Source of the DNA: Gracilimonas sp.
GTDB lineage: Bacteria; Bacteroidota; Rhodothermia; Balneolales; Balneolaceae
Length of the DNA: 64,000 nt
Assembly: GCF_017641085.1 (NCBI RefSeq)
Contig: NZ_JAEPPI010000001.1
Location: 496,001 to 560,000, forward strand
Direction of reading: 5' to 3'
Made by a program: the position numbers and the translations under genes. The notes beneath the pieces are model-generated. The model was not told where the DNA came from and ran no database searches. It was given only the letters and a program-made list of their open reading frames with translations. Below are positions 28,395 through 36,131 of the stretch, one piece after another; position 1 is the first letter of the stretch, and the number at the start of each line of letters is the position of its first letter.

Positions 28395-28434
28395 GGTATT
28401 ATACCGTAAGAATTTGATGTGTAATATCATCAAA
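28395..28434. promoter_or_regulatory. Candidate operator/promoter between divergent genes
   Basis: TTTGATG (28413-28419) and CATCAAA (28428-28434) are perfect 7-bp inverted arms around TGTAATAT. Closer to the metal-receptor operon, GGTATTATACC (28395-28405) is nearly palindromic and holds a TATAAT on the minus strand (28403-28398), with TTACAC 15 bases upstream of it. The arrangement suits a metal-responsive repressor (Zur/Fur-like), but the site does not match a consensus I can cite. Confidence 0.4.
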
Positions 28435-28494
28435 AAAAGGCTTATTAATCTATATTCGTTCGCAACTATTACACAATTTAAAACTTGCTGATCT

Positions 28495-28857
28495 ATGGCT
28501 GAATTTTTTGAAATTACAAAGGAATGGTTTTTTAGTCTGGGGGAAGATTACGGGGTAAATCCCATAATTTTCGGGAGTATTTATGTAGGAGCTATTCCTT
28601 TTTTTACGCTGAGTATCGGCTGGTTAGTCAAGAATTACCGCCAGCAAAAATCGATCGTTCTACCGGCCATGAGTTCTACGTTCTTTTTTATATCCGCTTA
28701 TCTGTACCTGATCATTGCCGGCGAAAATGTGCCCTGGAGGGTGTATGCGGTGGTGGTATTGATGATTGGCTATGGGGCATGGTCAACCTATCAAAAAGTT
28801 AAAAATAAGATCGAAGATGTGGCTCCCGAAGTAGATTCGAACGAACTTCCGGGCTGA
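28495..28857 (+). CDS. Small three-helix membrane protein, unknown function
   Basis: A 120-aa protein with three predicted membrane helices (about 22-45, 53-75 and 80-97) and a charged C-terminal tail (about 98-120). N-terminal segment YGVNPIIFGSIYVGAIPFF is distinctive and conserved-looking, but I know no function. It is divergent from the metal-receptor operon across 108 bp and upstream of PPDK by 159 bp. Nothing ties it firmly to either. Confidence 0.7.
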   Translation: MAEFFEITKEWFFSLGEDYGVNPIIFGSIYVGAIPFFTLSIGWLVKNYRQQKSIVLPAMSSTFFFISAYLYLIIAGENVPWRVYAVVVLMIGYGAWSTYQKVKNKIEDVAPEVDSNELPG

Positions 28858-29016
28858 AAGAGCCTCTTTATCGCTTTTCTAAGCTATATACATAAACCCT
28901 TCACATTACTTTTGAATACTATAACAGTTCGGTCTTAGAGGCCGGGTTGAAATAAGTGGGTGTATCAGCCAGGCAGAAGGCCTTGTTCTTAAATAAAAGC
29001 ACAATGAGGTAATGTT

Positions 29017-31707
29017 ATGGCTGATTTAGAAAAATTTGTATATCGCTTCGGAAGATTTAACACAGATGGAAACAGAGGTATGAAACATCTGTTGGGGGGC
29101 AAAGGGGCAAACCTTGCTGAAATGAGTACAATCGGAATTCCGGTTCCGCCCGGATTTACCATTTCTACGGAAGCATGTAAGAAAACAATTGATAACCGAA
29201 TGGAATGGCCTGAAAATCTTATGGGCCAGGTTAGGGGAGGGGTTAAACATATTGAAACCGAAATGGGAATGAAGCTGGGTAATGAAAAGGCCCCCTTGTT
29301 GATATCAGTTCGCTCCGGTGCCGCTGTTTCCATGCCGGGGATGATGGATACCATTCTGAATCTTGGAATTAATGATGAAGTTGTAGAAGCGATTATCAGA
29401 AAAACGGGCAACGAACGATTTGCTTACGACAGTTACCGCCGGTTTATTGATATGTTTGGAGATGTGGTGATGGGGGTAACCCACGATCATTTTGAAGAAG
29501 CTATCGAGAAGCTGAAGAAAGAAGTGGGCGTCAAAGAGGATCTTGAATTGACTGCATCTCACCTGCGGGAGTTAACGGATCGATATAAAGCGATTTATCG
29601 AAAAATAACCGGGCACATGTTTCCGGATGACCCCATGGAACAACTCCGATTTGCCATAAATGCCGTATTCAATTCGTGGAATAGCGCACGAGCTATAAAG
29701 TACCGTCAAATCAGTAATATTCATGGTTTAATAGGCACGGCGGTAAACGTGCAGGCCATGGTGTTTGGAAATATGGGGGAGAGCAGTGGAACCGGCGTTT
29801 GCTTTACCCGAAATCCGGCTACCGGTGAATCCAGGCTATATGGCGAGTTCCTGCTGAATGCCCAGGGTGAAGATGTTGTGGCAGGGATCCGCACGCCAAA
29901 CCCAATTGCAGAGTTAGAAGAAAGAAATCCTGAAATTTATAAGGAGCTGGTAAATTATACCGGTAAACTCGAATCTCACTACAAAAATATGCAGGATATT
30001 GAGTTCACCATTCAGGATGGAAAGCTTTTTATCCTTCAAACCAGAAATGGTAAACGAACGGGAGCGGCTGCCGTTAAAATTGCGGTAGATTTAGTTGAAG
30101 AGAAAATCCTTTCCAAAGATGAAGCTATTCGGGACCTGGTTGACCCGGAACACATCGAACAGCTTTTGCATCCTCAGTTTAAAGATGGGGAACAGGCTGA
30201 AAATACCATACTGGGAAGCGGGTTACCGGCTTCTCCGGGAGCGGCGGTTGGTAAAGTTGTATTTGATTCCAAAAAAGCCGAGGAAGCAGGTAAGGACAAT
30301 AAACCCGTTATACTGGTAAGGATTGAAACCAGCCCGGAAGATGTGGGTGGAATGTCTTCTGCTGAAGGTATTCTAACATCCCGAGGTGGAATGACCAGCC
30401 ACGCCGCTGTTGTAGCCCGCGGATGGGGCAAACCATGCGTGGCCGGCTGCAGTGATATTGTGATCAATTACAAAACAAGATCGTTTACCAATGGAGAGGT
30501 AACGGTAAAAGAAGGCGATTGGATTTCACTGAACGGTAATACCGGGAAAGTGATACTGGGCAAAAAAGAGTTGTCTAAACCTGAGTTCAGTGAGGAATAC
30601 CAAACCTTTATGGATTGGGTTACTGATATTGAACTGATGAAAGTTCGAACCAATGCCGAAACACCGGAGGATGCACGGGTTGCCCGCTCGTATGGGGCAA
30701 AAGGTATTGGCCTTGCCCGTACCGAACATATGTTCTTTAAGCCCGGCCGGGTTAATTTTATGCGTAAAATGATAATAGCAGAATCTAAGGAAGAACGTGT
30801 TGCAGCTTTAAGCAACTTACTTCCATTCCAGAAACAAGATTTTGCTGAAATTTTTGAAGCCATGGAAGGACTGCCTGTCACCATCAGGCTGCTGGACCCG
30901 CCACTTCATGAATTTCTTCCACAGGAAAAAGAGGAAATCGGAAAAGTAGCCGGCGAGCTGGGAGTGACACCAGACAAACTTTTGCAGAAAGTAAACCAGT
31001 TGAAAGAGTTCAACCCAATGTTAGGACATCGTGGTTGCCGGTTGGGAATCACCTACCCTGAAATAACTGAAATGCAGACCCGCGCTATTATTGAAGCGGC
31101 TATAGAATTGGTTAAACAAGGCAAAGAAGTGTTCCCCGAAATAATGATTCCTCTGGTAGGAAGCGTAGAGGAGTTTGTAAATCAGCGTGAGGTTGTTGAA
31201 AGAGTTGCCACGGAAATACTGGCAGAAGCAGGTGTAGAACTGGACTATAAAGTAGGAACCATGATAGAGATACCAAGAGCGGCTATTTTGGCGGATCAAA
31301 TCGCTGAAAAAGCAGATTTTTTCTCCTTTGGAACCAATGATCTGACACAGCTCACCTATGGTTTCAGCCGTGATGATGCCGCAAAATTCTTGCCGGATTA
31401 CATTGAAAGGGGCATCCTGAAGCAGGATCCTTTCCAGGTATTGGATGAAGAAGGTGTCGGGCAATTTGTTCATGCAGGAACACGGCTGGGCAGAATGGTA
31501 AACTCCACACTAAAAGTAGGAATTTGCGGTGAACACGGCGGAGATCCATCCAGCGTTCATTTTGCATACAACACCGGTTTGGATTATGTGTCCTGTTCCC
31601 CATTTCGGGTGCCGGTGGCTCACCTCGCTTCCGCACAGGCTGTACTCAGAAAAAACAAGGAAGAACAAGACATCAACAATCAAAAAATAACACCACTGCG
31701 TGCCTGA
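29017..31707 (+). CDS. ppdK: Pyruvate, phosphate dikinase
   Basis: An 896-aa enzyme with the ATP-grasp nucleotide domain (about 1-350), the phosphohistidine domain with GGMTSHAAVVARGWGKPC (active His462) and the PEP/pyruvate TIM barrel (about 530-880; GHRGCRLGI, SFGTNDLTQ, GICGEHGGD). It interconverts pyruvate, ATP and phosphate with PEP, AMP and pyrophosphate, linking glycolysis and gluconeogenesis. Length and motifs are canonical. The start ATG at 29017 has GAGGT 8 bases upstream. It appears monocistronic, with the flavoprotein gene 143 bases downstream. Confidence 0.96.
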   Translation: MADLEKFVYRFGRFNTDGNRGMKHLLGGKGANLAEMSTIGIPVPPGFTISTEACKKTIDNRMEWPENLMGQVRGGVKHIETEMGMKLGNEKAPLLISVRSGAAVSMPGMMDTILNLGINDEVVEAIIRKTGNERFAYDSYRRFIDMFGDVVMGVTHDHFEEAIEKLKKEVGVKEDLELTASHLRELTDRYKAIYRKITGHMFPDDPMEQLRFAINAVFNSWNSARAIKYRQISNIHGLIGTAVNVQAMVFGNMGESSGTGVCFTRNPATGESRLYGEFLLNAQGEDVVAGIRTPNPIAELEERNPEIYKELVNYTGKLESHYKNMQDIEFTIQDGKLFILQTRNGKRTGAAAVKIAVDLVEEKILSKDEAIRDLVDPEHIEQLLHPQFKDGEQAENTILGSGLPASPGAAVGKVVFDSKKAEEAGKDNKPVILVRIETSPEDVGGMSSAEGILTSRGGMTSHAAVVARGWGKPCVAGCSDIVINYKTRSFTNGEVTVKEGDWISLNGNTGKVILGKKELSKPEFSEEYQTFMDWVTDIELMKVRTNAETPEDARVARSYGAKGIGLARTEHMFFKPGRVNFMRKMIIAESKEERVAALSNLLPFQKQDFAEIFEAMEGLPVTIRLLDPPLHEFLPQEKEEIGKVAGELGVTPDKLLQKVNQLKEFNPMLGHRGCRLGITYPEITEMQTRAIIEAAIELVKQGKEVFPEIMIPLVGSVEEFVNQREVVERVATEILAEAGVELDYKVGTMIEIPRAAILADQIAEKADFFSFGTNDLTQLTYGFSRDDAAKFLPDYIERGILKQDPFQVLDEEGVGQFVHAGTRLGRMVNSTLKVGICGEHGGDPSSVHFAYNTGLDYVSCSPFRVPVAHLASAQAVLRKNKEEQDINNQKITPLRA

Positions 31708-31849
31708 TATGATAGGTTAATCATCCAGCTGTAAATCCATGATCTCTGCACTGCTTGCATTTTATATGTTGAGGAAAGATATATTGTATGAAATGAAGTA
31801 AGCATACAGATGGTTAGGTCATCTCTATCAAAAAAGGAGACATTGATTT

Positions 31850-33334
31850 ATGGCTGGATATGATTTTGATATGATTGTAATTGGCGGTGGTGCAGCCGGC
31901 TTAACAGCTTCGGGGATAGCGGCCAATTTTGGTGCAAAAACAATGATGGTTGAAGCCGATCGGTTAGGGGGAGATTGCACATGGACGGGGTGTATTCCTT
32001 CCAAAACTCTGCTCAAAGCAGGAAAAGTGGCTCGCCAAATTAAAGATGCCGGAAAGTACGGGCTTGTTGACGGAGAGCCTAATATCGATTTCAAAAAGGT
32101 GATGCAACACGTGGATGACGTCCGTAAAGAAGTGTATCACGATGCAGACCGGCCGGAGATTTTTGAAGACATGGGCATTGAAGTGGTTCAGGGGCTGGCA
32201 TCTTTTAAAGATAATCATACCATTGAAATTGAATTTAAGGATGGCAGAACAAGGGCGGTGTCATCCAAATATTTCATTATTGCTACCGGAGCCAAAGCAT
32301 TTGTGCCACCCATACAAGGAATCGAAGAGGTGGACTACCTGACGAACGAAAGCCTTTTTGAGATAGAAGATTTACCTGGAGAGTTACTGATTATTGGTGG
32401 CGGACCTATTGGCACAGAGATGTCTCAGGCTTTTGTGAATCTCGGCTCGGATGTCACAGTGATTGATATGGCTGATCGAATTTTAGCGAATGACGATCCG
32501 GAGTTGGTTGACATACTACACGATGAGTTGAAGAAGCAGGGCGTGAATTACCAATTGAATGCTTCAGTAAAAAAAGTGATGCAGGACGGAAGCAGAATTA
32601 AAGTACAGGTTGAAATTGAGGGAGAAGAGAAAGTAATTGAAGGGGATGCCCTTTTAATGGCAACGGGACGAAGAGCGAAAACCTCTTCACTGAACCTGGA
32701 AGCAGCCGGTGTAAAAACAGAAAAAGGGAACATTGTAGTGGATGAATCCTGCCGAAGCAGTCAATCTCATATTTATGCCGCCGGCGATGTGACGGGACGA
32801 TATCAGTTCACCCACATGAGCGAGCATATGGCCAAGATCGCAGCTACAAAAGCTCTGCTAAAAGTTGTGCCCATGAAGATTGAAAAAGATATGGTATCGT
32901 GGGTCACTTTTACTGATCCGGAATTGGCTCATGTCGGCAAAACGGAGAAGCAGCTAAAAGAGGAAGGCGAGAAGTATGAGGTTTATCGATTTCCATATTC
33001 CAAAATTGATCGGGCGGTGGCTGAAGGAGATACTACCGGCCTGGTTAAAATATTCGCTAAGAAATTATCGGGTAAAATCCTTGGAGCTACCGCAGTGGGA
33101 GCTCATGCCGGAGAATTTATCTCTGAATATGCCGTTGCGATTAAAAACGGGGTATCTATGCGGGGCATTGCGGATACTATTCATCCCTATCCCAGCTGGG
33201 GATTGGGGGCACGTCGTGCTGCCGATCAGTGGTACATCAAAAACCAAAGCGAGTGGTCGGTGAAGCTGATTAAAACTATTCTTGGCTACCGGGGTGAGAT
33301 CCCTGATTACAGTGATCCGGACCGGGTGGTATAA
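31850..33334 (+). CDS. Mercuric-reductase-like FAD/NAD(P) disulfide oxidoreductase
   Basis: A 494-aa class I pyridine nucleotide-disulfide oxidoreductase. FAD site is IGGGAAGL (11-18), the redox pair lies in GGDCTWTGCIPSK (Cys43, Cys48), the NAD(P) site is IIGGGPIGTE, the second FAD motif is IYAAGDVTG, and a C-terminal dimerisation domain ends with HPYPSWG in place of the usual HPT-x-SE active-site segment. There is no heavy-metal domain or C-terminal vicinal cysteines, so it is probably not a true mercuric reductase. Function in thiol or quinone redox balance is inferred. RBS AAAAGGAG lies just upstream. Confidence 0.85.
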   Translation: MAGYDFDMIVIGGGAAGLTASGIAANFGAKTMMVEADRLGGDCTWTGCIPSKTLLKAGKVARQIKDAGKYGLVDGEPNIDFKKVMQHVDDVRKEVYHDADRPEIFEDMGIEVVQGLASFKDNHTIEIEFKDGRTRAVSSKYFIIATGAKAFVPPIQGIEEVDYLTNESLFEIEDLPGELLIIGGGPIGTEMSQAFVNLGSDVTVIDMADRILANDDPELVDILHDELKKQGVNYQLNASVKKVMQDGSRIKVQVEIEGEEKVIEGDALLMATGRRAKTSSLNLEAAGVKTEKGNIVVDESCRSSQSHIYAAGDVTGRYQFTHMSEHMAKIAATKALLKVVPMKIEKDMVSWVTFTDPELAHVGKTEKQLKEEGEKYEVYRFPYSKIDRAVAEGDTTGLVKIFAKKLSGKILGATAVGAHAGEFISEYAVAIKNGVSMRGIADTIHPYPSWGLGARRAADQWYIKNQSEWSVKLIKTILGYRGEIPDYSDPDRVV

Positions 33335-33351
33335 TATGGTAATAGAGGCTT

Positions 33352-33376
33352 CGTTCCGACGCAGAGCGTCAGAACG
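33352..33376. repeat. Palindrome with GACGC-AGA-GCGTC core (copy 1)
   Basis: CGTTCCGACGC (33352-33362) and GCGTCAGAACG (33366-33376) form an 11-bp stem with one C-A mismatch and a 3-nt loop AGA. It lies just after the flavoprotein gene. The same core occurs at 33444-33468 in reverse orientation. Confidence 0.7.
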
Positions 33377-33443
33377 AGTGGGGAAGTAAAAATAGCTGAT
33401 TCTTAATCGGCATAAGCTTCATCCTCAAGATTCTATACAACCT

Positions 33444-33468
33444 CGCTATGACGCTCTGCGTCGTAGCG
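33444..33468. repeat. Palindrome with GACGC-TCT-GCGTC core (copy 2)
   Basis: CGCTATGACGC (33444-33454) and GCGTCGTAGCG (33458-33468) form an 11-bp stem with one G-U pair and a 3-nt loop TCT. It ends four bases before the stop of the exonuclease gene on the minus strand. The copy pair frames the 3' junction of two convergent genes. Confidence 0.7.
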
Positions 33469-33471
33469 AAT

Positions 33472-34188
33472 CTACTTAGGCGGGCCGGACTGAATTTCTT
33501 CCAGCTTGCTCATTGCCCGGTCTTTCAGGTTATTGAATTGGTCTTCGGGAATATGACCGACTGTGTATTGGTGGTACAGCCACACAATATAGGTGGCCAT
33601 TACATCTTCGTAGCAGTAATGCTCAATCAGGTCAAGTTCACCCCGCTGGAACATAGCCAGCACTTCATTTCCCTCCCCGGTTTGTTTGAAGGGTATGCCA
33701 ATAAGCTGACCCAAATGTTTGAGTTTGGGCCAGGAACTGGCTCCGTAATTACTGAATTCATCTACCAAATCTACGTTATGCCGGCTGTAGCGGTAGCGGA
33801 TATCATAATCGTGCATGCGAACCGGCATTTGTAGTCCGTGCTTCATCGCACGGTAGGTTAGCACGGGAATATCAAAGCCTTTTCCGTTATGGTGAATCAG
33901 GCCAAAGTCTTTATAGGTACCTATTGCATCGAAAATCTGTTTGAGGCCTTCCTTTTCATCCTCGCCACTCCAGGCCACTTTTTGTTTAGGTCCGCCGGTA
34001 TTCTCAATCCAAAGTCCAACCCAGGAAACCATTCGGTGATACATAGGTGGAAGGAAACCTGATTTATTTCGGGCTAATTCCTCACTCGCCTTTTCCAGTA
34101 ACAGCTCCTGATCAGAATCCTGGTCATTGAGTACCCGGCGAATGAAATCAAAATCCGGAACGGTCTCTACATCAAAAATAAAAAACAT
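33472..34188 (-). CDS. PolB-type 3'-5' exonuclease family protein
   Basis: A 238-aa DnaQ-like protein beginning MFFIFDVETVPDFD, with the ExoI motif DVET (6-9). It continues with HHNGKGFDIPVLTYRAM (Exo II region), then YSRHNVDLVDEFSNYGA, and YCYEDVMATYIVWL (Exo III-like) near the C-terminus. This is the predicted exonuclease family related to the proofreading domain of DNA polymerase B (PF10108-type). DNA repair or RNA processing is plausible. It stands alone, without a polymerase domain. Confidence 0.85.
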   Translation of the reverse strand: MFFIFDVETVPDFDFIRRVLNDQDSDQELLLEKASEELARNKSGFLPPMYHRMVSWVGLWIENTGGPKQKVAWSGEDEKEGLKQIFDAIGTYKDFGLIHHNGKGFDIPVLTYRAMKHGLQMPVRMHDYDIRYRYSRHNVDLVDEFSNYGASSWPKLKHLGQLIGIPFKQTGEGNEVLAMFQRGELDLIEHYCYEDVMATYIVWLYHQYTVGHIPEDQFNNLKDRAMSKLEEIQSGPPK

Positions 34189-34195
34189 GGTGAAG

Positions 34196-34310
34196 GTGTT
34201 AGGTGCAAGTTTTAGGTGTTAGGTGTTAGGTGTTAGGTGCAAGTTTTAGGTGTTAGGTGTTAGGTTTTGGATGAAGCCTTCCTAAAACCTTGAGACTAAC
34301 ACCTAAAACC
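34196..34310. repeat. TTAGGTG word array with inverted counterpart
   Basis: At 34197-34266, GTGTTAGGT, GCAAGTTTTAGGT and TTAGGTG units repeat in tandem. At 34281-34310, the inverse words CCTAAAACC and CACCTAAAACC follow, so the region can fold into a long, slippery hairpin. Unit length varies (7, 14 or more bases) and there are no unique spacers, so it is not a CRISPR. Confidence 0.7.
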
Positions 34311-34312
34311 TA

Positions 34313-34434
34313 TTACAGTTCCCCGGCCAGCGATTGCTGGAAACGTTGCTCAATATCGGTTTTGGAATCGTAATGTGCTAATAAAAACATGAGTTTGTAT
34401 AAAACTTGTTGCCACAGATAGTATTTTTTAGCGA
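34313..34434 (-). pseudogene. Possible C-terminal gene remnant
   Basis: On the minus strand a frame is open from just after a TAA (near 34435) to the TAA at 34315-34313. The translation contains YYLWQQVLYKLMFLLAHYDS and ends QQSLAGEL; an ATG at 34390 would give only 25 residues. It reads like the tail of a helical protein whose 5' part is lost, next to an AT-rich gene. A short real ORF or chance frame is possible. Confidence 0.25.
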
Positions 34435-34480
34435 AGGTTTATTATTATGGTAATATTTACTAAAGAAATCGAGTGCCAGT

Positions 34481-34891
34481 TTGAAAAGTATCTATTTAGT
34501 CCTATTTACGGCGATTCTGCTTTTGTCAGAAGTTCAGGCTCAAAAAATATCCAATTGTCCAAGTAATTCTGCTAATCCAGAAAATAATTCGTTAGCTCGG
34601 TTGGATTCTTTTCTAACAGCAGATGGCTATGAATCTCACCGTGTTAAGAAAGGGCTTGATAATTTGCAGTATTCTAATATAGAACTTCTAACGGGCAGTA
34701 GTTATAGTTGTTATAAGTTGAATTACTTTAAATCTACAACTATGACGAGTATTTCGAGTACGGCTTATACTTATTATAAAGTTTCCAATTATTACTTTAT
34801 CGTAACTTGGAGTACAGTGAAATCTACTAAGCCGACAAATATTTTAGTTTTCGATGATCAGTATAATTTGCATACAATTTCTCTTCTCTGA
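34481..34891 (+). CDS. Small secreted protein of unknown function, AT-rich
   Basis: A 136-aa protein starting at TTG (34481), chosen because it gives an exact Sec signal peptide (MKSIYLVLFTAILLLSEVQA). The mature part is rich in Ser, Thr, Tyr and Asn, with two cysteines (NCPSN, YSCYKL). The base composition is clearly more AT-rich than the neighbours, and the gene is wedged between repeat-rich DNA and the convergent asparaginase gene. No family recognised. It may be a recent arrival. Confidence 0.55.
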   Translation: MKSIYLVLFTAILLLSEVQAQKISNCPSNSANPENNSLARLDSFLTADGYESHRVKKGLDNLQYSNIELLTGSSYSCYKLNYFKSTTMTSISSTAYTYYKVSNYYFIVTWSTVKSTKPTNILVFDDQYNLHTISLL

Positions 34892-34895
34892 GATT

Positions 34896-35897
34896 TTAAT
34901 TGTCGTCTGTAAGTTCTCCCGCTAAAACAGTTTGAAATTGTATTTTTACATTTTCGAGTGATTTATGGTTAGCGAGTAACCACATCATCTTAGTCACAGC
35001 CGCCTCCAGGGTAAGATCATTCCCACTAATGGCCCCGTGTTCTAAAGCTGCTCGCCCTGCGGAATATTGGGTGAGATCGACCGAATCATAATCGGCTTGG
35101 GAGACGATGGCTACAATCACATCTTGCTCCCGGCATTTATCCAGAAAAGGAAGCAGGCTTTTTTCACCTTTCACGCAGAAATTCCCGCTTCCGAATGCCC
35201 GAAGAATTACTGCACGCACGTTGTCCAGCTTCAAATCCATCAAAAGCTTTGGATTCAGGTTGGGGTGAGCTGTAAGCACAAAAACCTCATCGGAATATTT
35301 GGCTACGTTCTTAAAATTCCCGTTTCCGAATTGCTCCTGAACGAGGGATTCAATCTGAATTCCTATATCAGCAAGGGGGGAGAAGTTGGGAGAGCCGAAA
35401 GCATCAAAATCGCCAATACTGAGTTTGGTGGCACGGTTGCCGCGATAAAGTGCATCGTTGAAACAGATGCCGACTTCCTTAAAATCCATCGTAGCCAATT
35501 CGATGGCGTTTACCAGGTTCCGGCGTGCATCGCTGCGAATGGTACTCATGGGCAGCTGCGACCCGGTAAAGATGACCGGCTTGCCCAGATTCTTCAACCC
35601 AAAGCTAAGAGCCGATGCAGAATAAGCCATAGTATCGGTTCCATGCAGAATCACAAAACCGTCGAACTCTTCATATTTTTCTTTAATACAACCCGCCAAT
35701 TTCACCCAATGCCAGGCATTCAAATCCGAACTATCCTCGAAGAAAAGGGGGAAGGTTACAATCTCAGCAATTTCATTTAACTCCGGAATCTCTTCATACA
35801 ACACCTTCGACCACCGCTCCGGATCCAGCTCAACACCCGCTCCTTTAGCGTTCATGGCAATGGTTCCCCCGGTCTGTATTAATAAAATCTTTTTCAT
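34896..35897 (-). CDS. ansA: Type I L-asparaginase
   Basis: A 333-aa asparaginase without a signal peptide, so cytoplasmic. The N-terminal catalytic-threonine motif is QTGGTIAM (8-15) and the second is LHGTDTMAYSA, which holds the Thr-Asp pair. A C-terminal allosteric-type domain (about 205-333) is present, as in the AnsA branch. It hydrolyses L-asparagine to aspartate and ammonia. It is convergent with the small AT-rich gene, with 4 bases between the stops. Confidence 0.92.
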   Translation of the reverse strand: MKKILLIQTGGTIAMNAKGAGVELDPERWSKVLYEEIPELNEIAEIVTFPLFFEDSSDLNAWHWVKLAGCIKEKYEEFDGFVILHGTDTMAYSASALSFGLKNLGKPVIFTGSQLPMSTIRSDARRNLVNAIELATMDFKEVGICFNDALYRGNRATKLSIGDFDAFGSPNFSPLADIGIQIESLVQEQFGNGNFKNVAKYSDEVFVLTAHPNLNPKLLMDLKLDNVRAVILRAFGSGNFCVKGEKSLLPFLDKCREQDVIVAIVSQADYDSVDLTQYSAGRAALEHGAISGNDLTLEAAVTKMMWLLANHKSLENVKIQFQTVLAGELTDDN

Positions 35898-36040
35898 GTT
35901 GATTTATTCGTGACTCCGTTTATTTTTGATCTTCACATTCTATTCAAAAAGAATGGGTACTGTTCATTGAATTTTTGGCGCAAAAGCTGGTCGCGCTTTT
36001 TGACAAGTTAACCTGCTATCCATAAACATAGCAGAAATTT

Positions 36041-36104
36041 TGCCACTAAAGCACCAAGGCACGAAAAGTAATTAATTATTTCGTGTTTTAGAGATTTAGT
36101 AGCA
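36041..36104. repeat. Imperfect palindrome of the CACTAAAGCACCAAGGCACG type
   Basis: The arm 36041-36066 and the arm 36079-36104 match as inverted repeats at 20 of 26 positions; several mismatches are transitions, some leaving G-U pairs. The 12-nt loop is AT-rich. It lies in the 234-bp gap between asparaginase and the EF-G-like gene, just upstream of the latter's AAGGAG ribosome-binding site. Confidence 0.65.
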
Positions 36105-36131
36105 GTTGAAAAAAGAGAAAAAGGAGTTACC

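Noticed and set aside
28031-28395. Plus-strand ORFs of 61 and 90 codons
   Set aside because: They are antisense to the 75-aa minus-strand gene, which has a signal sequence and metal motifs. Their translations look like noise (Arg/Ser-rich).
30174-30884. Minus-strand ORFs within ppdK
   Set aside because: These are antisense shadows of a long, well-supported gene.
31850-33334. True mercuric reductase
   Set aside because: There are no N-terminal metal domain and no C-terminal vicinal cysteines, so the family name cannot be taken literally.
34196-34310. CRISPR-like tandem repeat
   Set aside because: Units are 7-14 bp, irregular and without unique spacers, and there is no cas gene nearby.
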